Below are positions 23,479 to 35,880 of a DNA stretch of 64,000 nucleotides, in pieces; position 1 is the first letter of the stretch; the number at the start of each line of letters is the position of its first letter. Source of the stretch: Zerene cesonia (Eukaryota; Arthropoda; Insecta; Lepidoptera; Pieridae). The translations under genes and the position numbers were made by a program. The notes below the pieces were generated by a model that was not told where the DNA came from, ran no database searches, and saw only the letters and a program-made list of their open reading frames with translations. Where the stretch lies: assembly GCF_012273895.1 (NCBI RefSeq), contig NC_052107.1, forward strand, positions 5,518,001 to 5,582,000, given 5' to 3'.

Positions 23479-26400
23479 CTTTGCGATAACATATAAGTAA
23501 GGTTAATAATAAAGTTTAAGTATCGATTGCTACTGTAGATTAGGTATTTTCTTGATTATGTATATAATTATTAAACTTTATAACTTCTTAAATACACGTC
23601 ATCTTAACTAAGGTTATAGGATATGTTTGAATTTCACCAATGGATTCTTCAATTCACAATCATAAATCATGAAATGCCATCTCAATTTCAGCTGCCTTAA
23701 TTTGCATACTTAATAAACCGGTCATGTGATAGAGCATTCCAGTACACGACTACGTAAACAGGCTCCCAGATCGCTAATTTGCCAGCGGACAACAAAAAGA
23801 GGCGAGCATTCTGTGAACTAACCGGGTGTGTTATGTTGTTGCAGCGAGTAAATTCTCACGAATTTAACGTAAGCCCGCTTAACACAACTTAGGTATTCTG
23901 GCAACACGTGTATGTATATATATTATATTTATTCCTATATATAAGAGAGATAAGAGATTCTATTCTATTTATTTATTATAAATCCTTTATGGTACCATTA
24001 CGAAATATACATTATAGACACATAAATGGTACAAAAGGCGGTCTTGTCGTCTGCGGCGATCTCTAACCTTTAGACGAACAACTCTTGATGTTAACAATAA
24101 ATGAATTTGAAAAAACCGTTCTACATTATTTGAGAATATAAAGAAATCACAGCTTGAAAATTTTTAGTATATTACAAGCATATTAAACAGTTTTCAAACC
24201 GTTAATATTTTAATTTTTATTTGAATGTTTATGTTCTTTAGGTATAGAGTACGTCAATTGAATAAAAATACCTAAACTTAGCTTGTTGGGCCAAAAATAT
24301 TCAACGTTTCATACACAATATACATAAAATTTTATACCTTAAATTTCAGTTGTATTTCATAACAGAACAAAGAATTCGCAGTGCCTAAGCAAGACAATGT
24401 TTGCGCAAAAGGAAAAAGAGAAACCGTTACATTACGTATGATTTTTTATCAAAGGCCGGAGTCTAAGCTATAAATATGGTATAACACTGAATAATGTAAC
24501 ACGGTCCTAAGTAAACAGTCTTGAATAATAACAAAATGGGGACAAGCATATCGCACATTCGCATACATTTACTTTTAATTGTTAAACTTTCGCTTTGATT
24601 TATATACAATCCACGGTGATTTTAATTACAAATCCTTCGAGTTTACAGTCTGATATTCTGTTTTACATTTTCCGTAAAATGAAAACTAAAAGGAAGATGA
24701 TAAAGAGAGTGCTATAATGAGATATTTGGTAATGAATTAATCGACGTCAAACAACGTGATGTATAAATGAAAAAACGTGGACCACAATACCTTTGAAGTC
24801 TATGTTCTTAATAACGAGAGACAAACATTATCGAGCTTTTTAAACCTCAAAGATCTAATTGTGCAAAGGTTTTGATAATGATAATAATCATTAATTAAAA
24901 AAAATTTCAAACAATAACTGTAACTCTAAACAAAATGGGACCTCAATTTATAGCCTTATTCCTGTGTAGTTAAGGCTTTTACGGTTATATGGTTATAATC
25001 AAGCAAATTCCACGGAATTGAGGACGGGAGTGTAATATAGATAAACGTTTATTTTCCTTTGGAATTTAAACGGTATAGACGACTTGGAACTTGGTTATAG
25101 TCCATTTTCTTCAATCGTTAATGTTTTATTCGTTATTTCTACAGAGTACGTTGTACTTGCAAAGGGTTGGATATAAAGCAATAAATCCTGTAATGGTATC
25201 GTTGTTCTCAGTTAAATTAGAAAATATTAGCTAAGTCATTCATTGTGAATAATTTTAATGGGGGAGTTTAATTGCAATTTAAACTCATATCGACCAAGTG
25301 CATGCTGAGAGGGGTTCTTAGGACGGACGAACATTTAAATATGCAAATAAGAGATTTCAGATTACAGCTTTAAGTTAATGTCCCTTATATATTCGTGCTA
25401 ATTCCTAAAGTCAGGTACTTCGATTAAAGGAAAGAAGTAATGTTATTTCATACCAAAGAAAATGTAAACATGAAAAATGGTTTTATGCTCTTTATACCAT
25501 ATAAAGCACTATGTACAGCGTGGCTTGACCCGAACCTGTGTACGTAAGCTATATTACTATAGTTTATGTAATGTAATGTGATGTTTGTTAGACAGTGGTT
25601 TTCGAGTGAAAGAGTTCCTACAAGATCTTGCATTTACAATTTTATTATAGTAGAACTAGAAAATGTTTTTCGTTTTCCCGCGAATAAACAGTTACTGCCT
25701 ATGCCAGGCAGAGACCTATTTAGAAATCATTGAAGTCTGTTCTTGAGTTATAAGTGGGGTCACTATACGACTTTGTACTTAAATTCTATATAGACTTAAT
25801 CTGAGAATCTCGTTATCGCCCTTGTGAATTTGTTAAGATGTTGATTTCTTAAACAAATGACCTATCATTATGACAAGTGTCAACTTTGTATTTTTAGACC
25901 AATTCAATTTATTAATCAATAAATCTATTTAATCAGTTCTCCAGTAATTAACTTAATCAGTGGTGATGATGATGAGTTGTATACAGAAGTAAAATGAAAT
26001 TTCACGCTAGTCTAATATCAAACGTAACTAAACTTTTATTGTTATACATTTGAATGAAACTGGAGGCTTCGACCCGTATCTAATTATAACAATTCCTTAC
26101 ATTATAATATGAAAGAACGGTCCACGAACACGATCAAATAATAAAGATGCTCATACATTTTACATAGATCCAGTATTGCTTCAGAGTTCCTTGATAAAAT
26201 CTTGAATAATTTAAAAGTAGTAAAAAGGAAAACCGTTGTCGAGCTTCGTTGTACCGCGTAAATATTATATGATGAAAGTAAAGGACATTGCAAGGACAGT
26301 AAACGGTGTTTTATGGGATAGCATTTATTGTTTTAGTTCCGTAACTTGAAATAGAATTTTTATTTATTCAGCTTTTTATATTTGTTCATATATTGTCTTA

Positions 26401-26504
26401 GGGATAGTTTATGTGTATCTTTGACCTGCTTAGAATAGAGATATGAGCATAATGTATTTTTGGGCTTCTATCGTGCATGCGTGAATCATTCCAATTGAAT
26501 AAGT
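23479..26504. other. Unannotated AT-rich DNA
   Basis: No repeat family or gene recognised. Frames at 25448-25633 and 26102-26293 are short and of chance length. Confidence 0.45.
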
Positions 26505-26644
26505 TTAAATCTTTTAAACACGCAACGGATTTTGATGGGTTTTCTTTAATAGATAGAGTGATTCAAGAGGAAAGTTTATATGTATAAAAATATCTATTAA
26601 ACTACTCCAAATTAAGGTGTGCGAAGCCGCGGGCAATAGCTAGT
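26505..26644 (-). repeat. TCTATTAAACTACTCC repeat copy, 3' truncated
   Basis: CGCAACGGATTTTGATGGG, AGATAGAGTGATTCAAGAGG, TCTATTAAACTACTCC and GCGAAGCCGCGGGC...AGCTAGT define the family. It is the sister copy of 19402-19590 and keeps the head that the other copy lost. Confidence 0.7.
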
Positions 26645-28244
26645 CTACAATAAACCAACACATTCATTAACGACTGGATCTTTATAACACTGAAATCCTT
26701 CCCTCCGCAAATAAAATAAAACTCATCAATTAAGGTTAAACTTTAAGCCAACGACACCTTTAAAAGTTCGAGTCGGGTTATCGACAAGTTTGCCCTCGTT
26801 CAACTCTGTCAAAGTTATAATTTTAACGAAAGACTAGTTCAGAATTAATAACGTTCCTGGAAAATAGTATTTCGGATTAAATGGCTCATACAATCAGATT
26901 AATAAAATGAACAAAATATATTACGGCTTAATGAAACTTACTGATATATTATTACAAAAACAATAACATTATTAGAGACAAGAAATAGAATCAATTTGAA
27001 AATAAATTCATTCATCGCAATAATGATAAAAACCATTTGAATTGTTTTACTTTATACGGACAATTTAAATTGAGACGAACAAAGCTCACACGGTAATTAT
27101 CACAACTTTGGAACGGGATACTTTAAAAAGAGAAATTGTAGCAATTCAAACAAAAAAGCGTTAAAACAAATTGCTACTGAATAGAGAAATTTAAATGGAA
27201 ATGCCTCTCGTGTAGCAAGTGGCGGTCGTTACTCAGTGCAGTTCCACAATAGCCATAGGTCAGAGTGTCGGTGACAGAACAATGTCGAATGCGTAGCCAT
27301 TATTTTTTTGAAACGTCACACCGACTGCATTAAAGTTACGTAAACAACGTTTATTTTATTTATCTAACAATTTGCAAGTTGATGCGCATTCCAAAATGCT
27401 CGGATATTTCATGTTGAAATATTTTTCCTTTGTGTTTTTAAATACTAACTCATGGAAGTTTTTTAAAACAGAATTGCCGTTAAAGTTGAGGTCAAATTAA
27501 ATCGTAGGTATAAATAAAATGTGGGAAAAATTAAAGTAGACACTACATATTTCCTTTGGAAACAGCATGACGCGTGCACTGCTGGACCGGATTATTGTTA
27601 GTAGAAGGATTTCATGTTTGAATATATTGAAGAAAAATTAAAGAATTTAATAACTATTTTATATATATTTATATTCTTTACGTGTTTAACACTTCGTACG
27701 AAAACCTTACAATGTTTTAACTAGTAAATTGATATAATAAAACGATAAATTAATAAAGAACAAATTAAAAGAATTCAGACGACCACTAATCTTCTGTAAT
27801 ATCTTATGTGTTTATAGCATAATAACGGCCGCTAGTTCAATATTACTGTGTGTAAAAATAAATACTTAAAAACGGAAAAAAAATGTTCAATTTGTACCTC
27901 ATGCATGTAATTATAAAAACGTATACGTGTAATTAAGCTATCGCTTGAATATATTTTAAGTTAAGATTCGTATATTCACTAGCCTACCCTATTTCCAAAT
28001 TTGTTTAGTATAGGTCTAATGGATGTTATGATAAATAATGGAACTCTAGCTTTGTACCTGCGACTGCACCATGACCCATGTAGTCAAAGGTAGTCCCACT
28101 TGGGAATGAGATGTTTTACCGCAGTACAAAAACAGCCAATAGTCTTCGAACTATCTCCATTAAATCGTTCCGCTGTATTGTTAAAGAAAGACACACAAAC
28201 ACGTTCACATTTCTACCTAACATTAGTAAGACTTGTTTATTTTA
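26645..28244. other. Unannotated AT-rich DNA
   Basis: A GC-richer piece at 27215-27300 holds a 23-codon minus-strand frame from an ATG (MATHSTLFCHRHSDLW...), too short to judge. Nothing else was recognised. Confidence 0.4.
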
Positions 28245-28436
28245 TTACACTGACTCGAGATAAACATATTCGGATTCTTGGATGAGAAAGCTATTTAAAG
28301 GTGCAATAAAGGAAGTAAAAGATGAAACCTGAGTAGCCTCCGGGCGCCAGATTGATGATCCGGAAAGCCCCCAGGTGAAACGCCAATAGATTGCTTCACT
28401 GTGAATGTTGATGCCTTTACTTCTATTAGGAGTCAT
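28245..28436 (-). CDS. Hypothetical ORF, 63 codons
   Basis: ATG frame on the minus strand (MTPNRSKGINIHSEAIYWRF...) ending LESV and stop. The middle, about residues 12-36, lies in GC-richer DNA and reads as a normal protein (three W, balanced S/T/P). A possible acceptor AACATTCACAG occurs just before SEAIYW, so the segment could be an internal or terminal exon instead of an intact ORF. No family was recognised. Confidence 0.22.
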   Translation of the reverse strand: MTPNRSKGINIHSEAIYWRFTWGLSGSSIWRPEATQVSSFTSFIAPLNSFLIQESEYVYLESV

Positions 28437-29376
28437 AACAAATTCTCTGACCTGAATTATTTAATATGTACTTGTAACATGGAATATTTATTTTCACAAA
28501 ATGCACGATATTCCTAGAGATCTATTACTGTTCATTTGTGTTTATTTGTCTTATACGGAGTTGGTTGATGAAACCGTTATAATAAATTAAAATATAGCAA
28601 TCTATTATAACAGTTTTCTTAAATGATTATATTCGCACAAAATATTGAACATTGTATGATAAGACGATGTAAGACTGGGATGACAACAACATATTATATC
28701 AAATACCATATTGTAAATAGTAAAAGTATGATTATTTTCAATTTGTGCGTTATTAAAAGGAAGGATAATAATCACGCAAATAAAACAACTCGGAAAATTC
28801 GACTCGATGAGTATCCAAATGTTGATGAAAATGTAATCGCTTGGGATGGAATGTCGGGACCATATCTTAGTTTACTAAATATTATTTCGTCTACCATCTT
28901 TTTTCAGAATGTTCCGGAAACTTTAATCAGAGATAAAATGTTTTCGTCTCGTCTAAAAGATTAAGATGATTTTAACCGCGTTTAGAAAGAGCTTACGGTA
29001 TTTATTTGGAAATACCTAATAATTTCATTTTTTATCATGATGATTATCAATTTGTAGTTTCTGGTTCTTTTCTATTACATGTTAAGCTGAAGATTGATGG
29101 AGCGAATATTACATAAATATACACAGGCTTTTGTTGTTTTCTCGTTGTGAGCTCACTAAAATTATTAAAAACCTGTCCGTCATGTTATGGTAAACCAATT
29201 AATGTACAAAACGCGTCATGGTGATTCTTCATTGCCACAACGCGTTGTGGATGAATAGCGAATAAGCCACGATATGAAATGAAAAAAAGTATGCAGACTT
29301 ACTGTGATTGTAACAACGCGTCGTGAGCGACACCACGATCATAGGAGCCATACCATGTTTTCGCGATTAAAGGTGA
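28437..29376. other. Unannotated block with one ORF and a palindrome
   Basis: A 113-codon plus-strand ATG frame lies at 28623-28964 (MIIFAQNIEHCMI..., C-terminal half richer in charged residues). Its length is near chance expectation. The 29204-29392 segment has three ACGCGT words, a perfect palindrome at 29235-29250 and candidate donors on both strands. Confidence 0.35.
29235..29250. repeat. Perfect 16-bp palindrome CCACAACGCGTTGTGG
   Basis: The 16 bases equal their own reverse complement. Two further ACGCGT words lie within about 80 bp (29208-29213 region and 29314 region). It could be a dimeric transcription-factor site, but no factor can be named. Confidence 0.8.
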
Positions 29377-29858
29377 GTACCTGGATGACCGAGCTTTGCT
29401 CGGTTTAACTTCGTGAAGTTAGATTGTTTATAAGCGTTTTTTTCCAAGATCGTTTAGGCATTTTTAAGTGAACACGTGCATTAAGGAGACACAAAACAAT
29501 ATAAACCATTAGTCTAACCTCAAAGCAAACACTCATTGACTTCGTTACTTAACAACGCCATCTGCTGGAACTTTAATTATTCGCCAAAAAATAGTATTAT
29601 TATTCGCCAATAGATGTCAGGAAGAGTTATAATAAATTGGGACTACTCAAACGCCTCCTATTTGTTAAAAAAGTAAGTTTAAGTCGATAAAACACGAATA
29701 AAACACGAATATGACATTTTCTAAAAAAGATTCCTAGCTAGATCGATTTATCGCCCCCGAAACCCCCTATATACTAAATTTCATGAAAATCGTTGGAGCC
29801 GATTCCGAGATTCCAATTATATATATATACAAGAATTGCTCGTTTAAAGATATAAGAT
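29377..29858 (+). repeat. Long SINE-like element with (TA)n tail, GGATGACCGAGC head
   Basis: Begins AGTACCTGGATGACCGAGCT, passes through ACAACGCCATCTGCTGGAAC and ends with TTCCTAGCTAGATCGATTTA, CCCCGAAACCCCCTATATAC, (TA)6 and CAAGAATTGCTCGTTTAAAG. The 3' part is nearly identical to the copies at 42992-43349 and 47072-47375, which carry a different head. No target-site duplication was seen. Confidence 0.7.
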
Positions 29859-30046
29859 TTAGTGGGAACTCAACGCGTCCTGATCGATTTTTTCGCTTAA
29901 TGCGCGTTTTCTATCTATGAGCGTGACATATAGGTTACATAATACAAGTTATTGAACTCCTGCAAACACACAAAATAAATAATATGACGTGGAAAAAGTA
30001 TTTGTTTACACAAAAATCTATGTCTAATTATTAAATAGATACTAGC

Positions 30047-30286
30047 TTTTTGCTTGATTTCTGGGAGAAAAATTATGTACATTACTAGCTGTTCACCCTG
30101 GTTTCGTCTGAGGTATATATAGTCTATATAGCCGTCACTTCACTATGAGTTTACACATATTGAAGTGACGGCAACTTCACTAAGTTACAGTTTTTTCAAT
30201 GTGATAGCGAAAGAGTTTTTGAAATCGGTCCAGTGGTATTTGCGTGAAAACATTACAAACATACAAAATTTTCCTCATTATAATAT
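30047..30286 (+). repeat. ACTAGCTGTTCACCCTGG element
   Basis: Starts ACTAGCTGTTCACCCTGGTTT at 30084 and runs through GGTCCAGTGGTATTTGCGTG to ATTTTCCTCATTATAATAT. It resembles the ACTAGCTGCGCCCC elements in architecture but belongs to a different subfamily. It contains a perfect 12-bp inverted repeat (30131-30142 with 30161-30172). A truncated similar head (ACTAGCTTTTTGCTTG) lies immediately upstream at 30049. Confidence 0.5.
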
Positions 30287-30842
30287 AACTGTAGATATAG
30301 ATGCATTTAAACACAATTCAGTTATAAATAAATAGAACTCATCGAGTTTAGAAACCGGATAACTTTTCGATTCATGACTCATTTAAGAGGCTTATCGACT
30401 TTTCTGTCGCCCTATATTCAAAAAGTACCTACGGGAGTACACCTGACTAGGTATTTTGATTGCGGGAAGTGATTTTAATACATATTGCTTACATATAATT
30501 TGAATTTTGCCTAGAAAATATAAGGCTTGTGATCATAATAAATCAAAATTGAATAAGTTGATTAACGGATGAAATATATAATATTTTACTTTGTTTCAGA
30601 ATTTAAGAGTACAACTAAATAAATCTCGTATAACTCACACTAAACTCATATAGGTATGACAATGAAAATGTTCATACATCGAAGGCTTATACATTTTTTA
30701 TCGCGCATCCTCAGAAATGTGCATTCAAGTAAATATACTCGCTCGTTAAAATTGTTAAAATACCGTAAAACTCTTGGGGCTTAAGATTTTCTGAGGATAG
30801 ACGTTATCAGTCTCTTATATTTTTCTAATACTTCTCCCAAAG
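30287..30842. other. Unannotated DNA
   Basis: Nothing recognised until the pyrimidine-rich stretch before 30843. Confidence 0.4.
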
Positions 30843-30952
30843 GATTCTGCATCTTGGCTGCCTTACAACGGTTCAGTGGGCTCAGTGATGGAATATTAAA
30901 CGTTTATTACGGGCCCGGGGATATAACAAGGTTTTCTTTCATACCTAAATAG
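30843..30952 (+). CDS. Candidate terminal exon, unknown protein
   Basis: A strong acceptor with a branch-point-like CTAAT (TTTTTCTAATACTTCTCCCAAAG) is followed by 2 nt plus 35 open codons to a TAG. The translation starts FCILAALQRFSGLSDG and ends ITRFSFIPK, and its DNA is GC-richer than the flanks. The downstream AATAAA near 31352 could serve as a distant poly-A signal. The frame also stays open upstream of the acceptor, so the splice call is not forced. No family was recognised. Confidence 0.25.
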
Positions 30953-32773
30953 GCCGTTGGGTTTAATTGAACCGCTGTGTAATCAGAGTTTAGTTCACCT
31001 TTCAGTAGAACGATCTGCGGGGTGCGGTTAAATTGCTCAATTTTCTTTTTAGAAAATAGTAATATAATAGTATTATTTTGGTTATCATTTGCTACTAAAA
31101 CTACATATTTCTAACATTAGAAAAAAATGTCTTTTAAAATATCAACGCATTTATTTTATTAAATATTTAACATTACAGTGGTATGTTACACAAAATATCA
31201 CGCACAGAAACAATCACAGTGTACCAATAACAACGGGACGGGCAACATTTCAGACAAGTTGGTACGGATGAAAGAAGGTAGCAAACAAAGTACCAACGTG
31301 TGAGGAATTCGCGTTAGCACGGTTTACAATTTGTTACATCACTTAAATCGTAATAAAGCTCTGAAGTAACGCATACATTATGAAAATTAACCCGCGTATA
31401 TACGAAAGATAAATCATTCAAATGTGAACTTTGTTCGATTGCAGTGAGGAACAAATTCAATTGGAGTTGTCCTGTAGATCTGGCGTTCTGGGATTCCTAT
31501 ATTTTTAGAAGGTTTATAGAAAGCGGTGTACTGTGAATCCCGGATGGATTCAGTTCGTTTTCTATTTACTTTAACAGATGACGTCATTATTTGGTAAGTA
31601 TTCTATACGACAGCTTCGCGTGAATGAAACGAACTTGGCAAATGGGAATAGAAATCAATGTATGGAATATACGAATGTAAGATACTAAACGAAAATCTAA
31701 CAAAGGGTTATTTCCCTGATTTTATTTACCTCTTTGTGTTGTATTATGTTTGCTGCTAGTTTCGATAGGATGGTGACTTTGAGTCAAGGCTTCAAAAGAT
31801 TATAGGAAATCAATTAATTTGATTAAATATGAACCTTCTTTCTTATTGCTATCTATGACTAAATATTTAAAGGAAATGAAACCAAAGTTTTCCAATTTGT
31901 GATAATATTTTAGTTAAGTCTTCGATAAATTCCATTAAACGTCATTCAAAAGTTTTTTTAAATTGTACCTATTTGTTGGAAACAAACACTTATTAAATTA
32001 TCAAGCATGCTCTAATTTTAGTCATTTGTTATTCTGCTGTTTCATATAATTTAATAAATTGCTTACATTTTTAGTTTTCAATATTTCAGGCTGACGCTTA
32101 CAAGCTGACACTGAACTGAACAGCTGTTGCTGTGTTCCCGTTTGTTATATTAATAGAAGTGGAAAACTATTTTAAATTTCGCGTTCATATATTTCTCTAA
32201 AAACTACAAAACCTTATATTTAAATAAACCGTACATTTGTAATTGTTAACTGCATAATTGTATTATTTTGTTATTAAGAAGTAATGCAGTGTTGAGTTGA
32301 AAATTCCCAATGATTTTCGTGATTATGGACGAATGAATTTTAATTGAAACATAAAAAGATGTTGTTTTCGTTTAAAACACGCAATATCAGTAGTGCTCGT
32401 ATAGAAATATTAATTAATAACCCAAATGTTTATTCAAAAAAGTTTTGAAATCGTAACTTCAACTGAAAGGATTCATTCGGAATTATAATAATCTTTCAAA
32501 AGACGCTGAATTGAAAGTATGGATGAGATGGTATTAACATTTATATTCAGATTTTGCGGCAAAGTTACTTATCGCTGCTTAGTATTCTCTTCATAACGTT
32601 TTACGTGGATTTCTATTTTAATATTCTTAGGTAAATCATAAATAAACTTTAGAGTTTATTTTACTTATAAGATTTATGGTCTTATAACTTTTTAATACAT
32701 TATACGTTTATTTCAGGTTTAATATAAATAAATCCCAAATTTCAATCTCGTTTCATTCCCCATCTTCGACCCG
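30953..32773. other. Unannotated AT-rich DNA
   Basis: Nothing recognised apart from short chance frames. A GC-richer piece at 31000-31030 has no long frame. Confidence 0.45.
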
Positions 32774-32850
32774 TTTTTCGTGATTTTACATTTTATTTTA
32801 GAATAACTTTTACGGTTGTAGCATAATAAATAAAGTGTGAATGTGTAATA
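32774..32850 (+). repeat. 77-bp left gap flank, duplicated at right flank
   Basis: These 77 bases are identical to 33851-33927. A direct duplication ending exactly at the N run on one side and starting exactly after it on the other is the signature of overlapping contig ends that were not merged. Confidence 0.95.
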
Positions 32851-33850
32851 NNNNNNNNNNNNNNNNNNNNNNNNNNNNNNNNNNNNNNNNNNNNNNNNNN
32901 NNNNNNNNNNNNNNNNNNNNNNNNNNNNNNNNNNNNNNNNNNNNNNNNNNNNNNNNNNNNNNNNNNNNNNNNNNNNNNNNNNNNNNNNNNNNNNNNNNNN
33001 NNNNNNNNNNNNNNNNNNNNNNNNNNNNNNNNNNNNNNNNNNNNNNNNNNNNNNNNNNNNNNNNNNNNNNNNNNNNNNNNNNNNNNNNNNNNNNNNNNNN
33101 NNNNNNNNNNNNNNNNNNNNNNNNNNNNNNNNNNNNNNNNNNNNNNNNNNNNNNNNNNNNNNNNNNNNNNNNNNNNNNNNNNNNNNNNNNNNNNNNNNNN
33201 NNNNNNNNNNNNNNNNNNNNNNNNNNNNNNNNNNNNNNNNNNNNNNNNNNNNNNNNNNNNNNNNNNNNNNNNNNNNNNNNNNNNNNNNNNNNNNNNNNNN
33301 NNNNNNNNNNNNNNNNNNNNNNNNNNNNNNNNNNNNNNNNNNNNNNNNNNNNNNNNNNNNNNNNNNNNNNNNNNNNNNNNNNNNNNNNNNNNNNNNNNNN
33401 NNNNNNNNNNNNNNNNNNNNNNNNNNNNNNNNNNNNNNNNNNNNNNNNNNNNNNNNNNNNNNNNNNNNNNNNNNNNNNNNNNNNNNNNNNNNNNNNNNNN
33501 NNNNNNNNNNNNNNNNNNNNNNNNNNNNNNNNNNNNNNNNNNNNNNNNNNNNNNNNNNNNNNNNNNNNNNNNNNNNNNNNNNNNNNNNNNNNNNNNNNNN
33601 NNNNNNNNNNNNNNNNNNNNNNNNNNNNNNNNNNNNNNNNNNNNNNNNNNNNNNNNNNNNNNNNNNNNNNNNNNNNNNNNNNNNNNNNNNNNNNNNNNNN
33701 NNNNNNNNNNNNNNNNNNNNNNNNNNNNNNNNNNNNNNNNNNNNNNNNNNNNNNNNNNNNNNNNNNNNNNNNNNNNNNNNNNNNNNNNNNNNNNNNNNNN
33801 NNNNNNNNNNNNNNNNNNNNNNNNNNNNNNNNNNNNNNNNNNNNNNNNNN
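32851..33850. other. Assembly gap, 1000 N
   Basis: Exactly 1000 N, the same length as the two other gaps, so this is a placeholder size. Open frames reported across it are artefacts. Confidence 1.
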
Positions 33851-33927
33851 TTTTTCGTGATTTTACATTTTATTTTAGAATAACTTTTACGGTTGTAGCA
33901 TAATAAATAAAGTGTGAATGTGTAATA
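33851..33927 (+). repeat. 77-bp right gap flank, copy of 32774-32850
   Basis: Exact direct copy of the left flank. See the entry at 32774. Confidence 0.95.
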
Positions 33928-34036
33928 CCCTGCAGTACATATATTCCGTAACTTTGTCATCTACTGAATAATTACAAATTAAAAGTATCGTCCCGTTGGT
34001 CTAACATCGGAATTTTGCGAGTTACTTTTATTACGA

Positions 34037-34238
34037 ACTAGCTGCGCCCTGCGGTTTCACCCGCGTAAGTCCATATCCCGTAGGAATATCGGGATAAAAA
34101 GTTGCCTATATGTTATTCCAGTTGTCCAGCTGTCTACGTATTAAATTTCATTGCAACCGGTTCAGTAGTTTTTGCGTGAAAGAGTAACAAACACACACAC
34201 ATCCTTACAAACTTTCGCATTTATAATATTAGTAGGAT
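34037..34238 (+). repeat. ACTAGCTGCGCCCTGCGG element, near full length
   Basis: Runs from ACTAGCTGCGCCCTGCGG through AGTTGCCTATATGTTATTCC, TCATTGCAACCGGTTCAGTA and (CA)n to ATAATATTAGTAGGAT. It is about 202 bp and shares this structure with 42603-42803 and 43632-43835. It is a short non-autonomous retroelement or a LINE 3' end with no coding capacity. Confidence 0.75.
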
Positions 34239-35880
34239 TGGTAGGATAGGTATATTTAATAACATTCGAATTATAATTAATTTACTATAATCTACTGTTT
34301 TATTAATAGACTGGTGTTCGTATATTTAATGCAAGATACACTTTTAGGAAATTTATATAACATAAAAAAGACGTTATTTAAATGCGCGATAGAGAAAAGG
34401 GCAATAAATTTCAAACATACGCTGAATAGTCTAAATTTATCCCTAAGGCCGATCATTCTAAAAACCTCCTTAAATCATATCTAGTTATAAAGAATTTACA
34501 CGTATCATTTTATTAACATTGTTTCTTCCTAAGCAGTCCCACAATCCAAATTATACGAGGGTTGGCGTTAAAGGGACCGTATATCGCACCGTAAATTGCC
34601 TACAATAAAATCTTAACATTACATCGATGCCGAGATTCTAGATGCGACCGTTTCTATTGTTCTAGACTCTAGTATATTAATATAAATTCATGTAGGCAAG
34701 TAGATAAAACAATTTAATAAATTTCAGATGTTTCATGAAGCGTAATTGTTAATATTGGCAATTAACTATCATTCAGTTATTGTAACTTCGCTGTGTAATT
34801 TGGTTTCTCATATTTAACGAAAACGACATGTCAAAAGCACAGTTTTTATTATGTTTTAGTAAGATAAGTTAAATTATGGAAAATTAGTACCTAATTCTCT
34901 ATAATTTTCTATCATTATAAACTTCAAATAACATATATTATCATCTAATGTTTGTCAATTGTCACTGTGTATAACATAACAAAGTATTCATCCTTTATTT
35001 TCCTGCTTAAAAACAAAACATCGCAATGGTGTAATTCATTAGGGAATTATAGTTTTATTTACCAGTAACATTCAGGGCGCTTCCAGATCTATATTGTTTG
35101 ATCTTTACGTACACCCTGCTGAATAAGCAAAAGGAAAATAAGGCAGAAGGACCTTGGGTAAGAGAGGGGGCAATTTAATTAATGCTTACCTACGTTTAAT
35201 TGTCGCTAAAATTGGAGACCGACCGAATGTATTGTTTAAATAAAAAATAGATGAATATATTTGCTTACAAGAAGTAGATGCTTTTCTGTGGGTATTTTTA
35301 AATTTTAATCCATGTGATGATTCACTTATTCAAATCCTTACATGGTGCATTTAATCATGTGTTCGCCTTTAATATACAAGTATCGTCGGGAACCACTGTT
35401 GACACATTCGCAAGATTCGCAACATTAATTACGTCCGAAAACTGTCTTTAATGCCAATACGCGAGACTAAAGACGAATAGCGAATGCACTGTTTTCATAA
35501 TATGCATGTTCTATATTCACCTCGCTATTTCCACGAATGTGTAAACGTAGCATCAAACATTTTTGGATGATTTATGTTTATTTTATCCATAATCTTTATA
35601 TTTGTGTTGTTTTAAAGCTAATTATATATTTGCATTAGTATGTTACAAAAGATTAATTTGATATGCTTAAATATAAATAGTCTAAATATTTAGATGCAGT
35701 ACAGCATTTAATATTCTTGGGGATGGAGGAGGCTAACAAATAAATCTACTTTCAATGGGGTTGCTGCGTTAATTGTGTTACTATTTATAGGATTTAAGGG
35801 CTATATAATATGCTCTCAGTCCATTCTGTGTGGGCTAATAAAAACATTTCTTTAGTAACCACCGGAAACTAGTATTATCG
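34239..35880. other. Unannotated AT-rich DNA
   Basis: Nothing recognised. A donor-like TAG/GTAAGC on the minus strand near 35188 lacks an open exon. Confidence 0.45.

Noticed and set aside
28623..28964. 113-codon plus-strand ORF as a gene
   Set aside because: Length is within chance expectation, the N-terminal half is AT-driven and there is no motif or splice support. It is only mentioned in the block entry.
32719..33960. 413-codon and 339-codon frames
   Set aside because: They run through 1000 N and use the duplicated gap flanks. No real sequence supports them.
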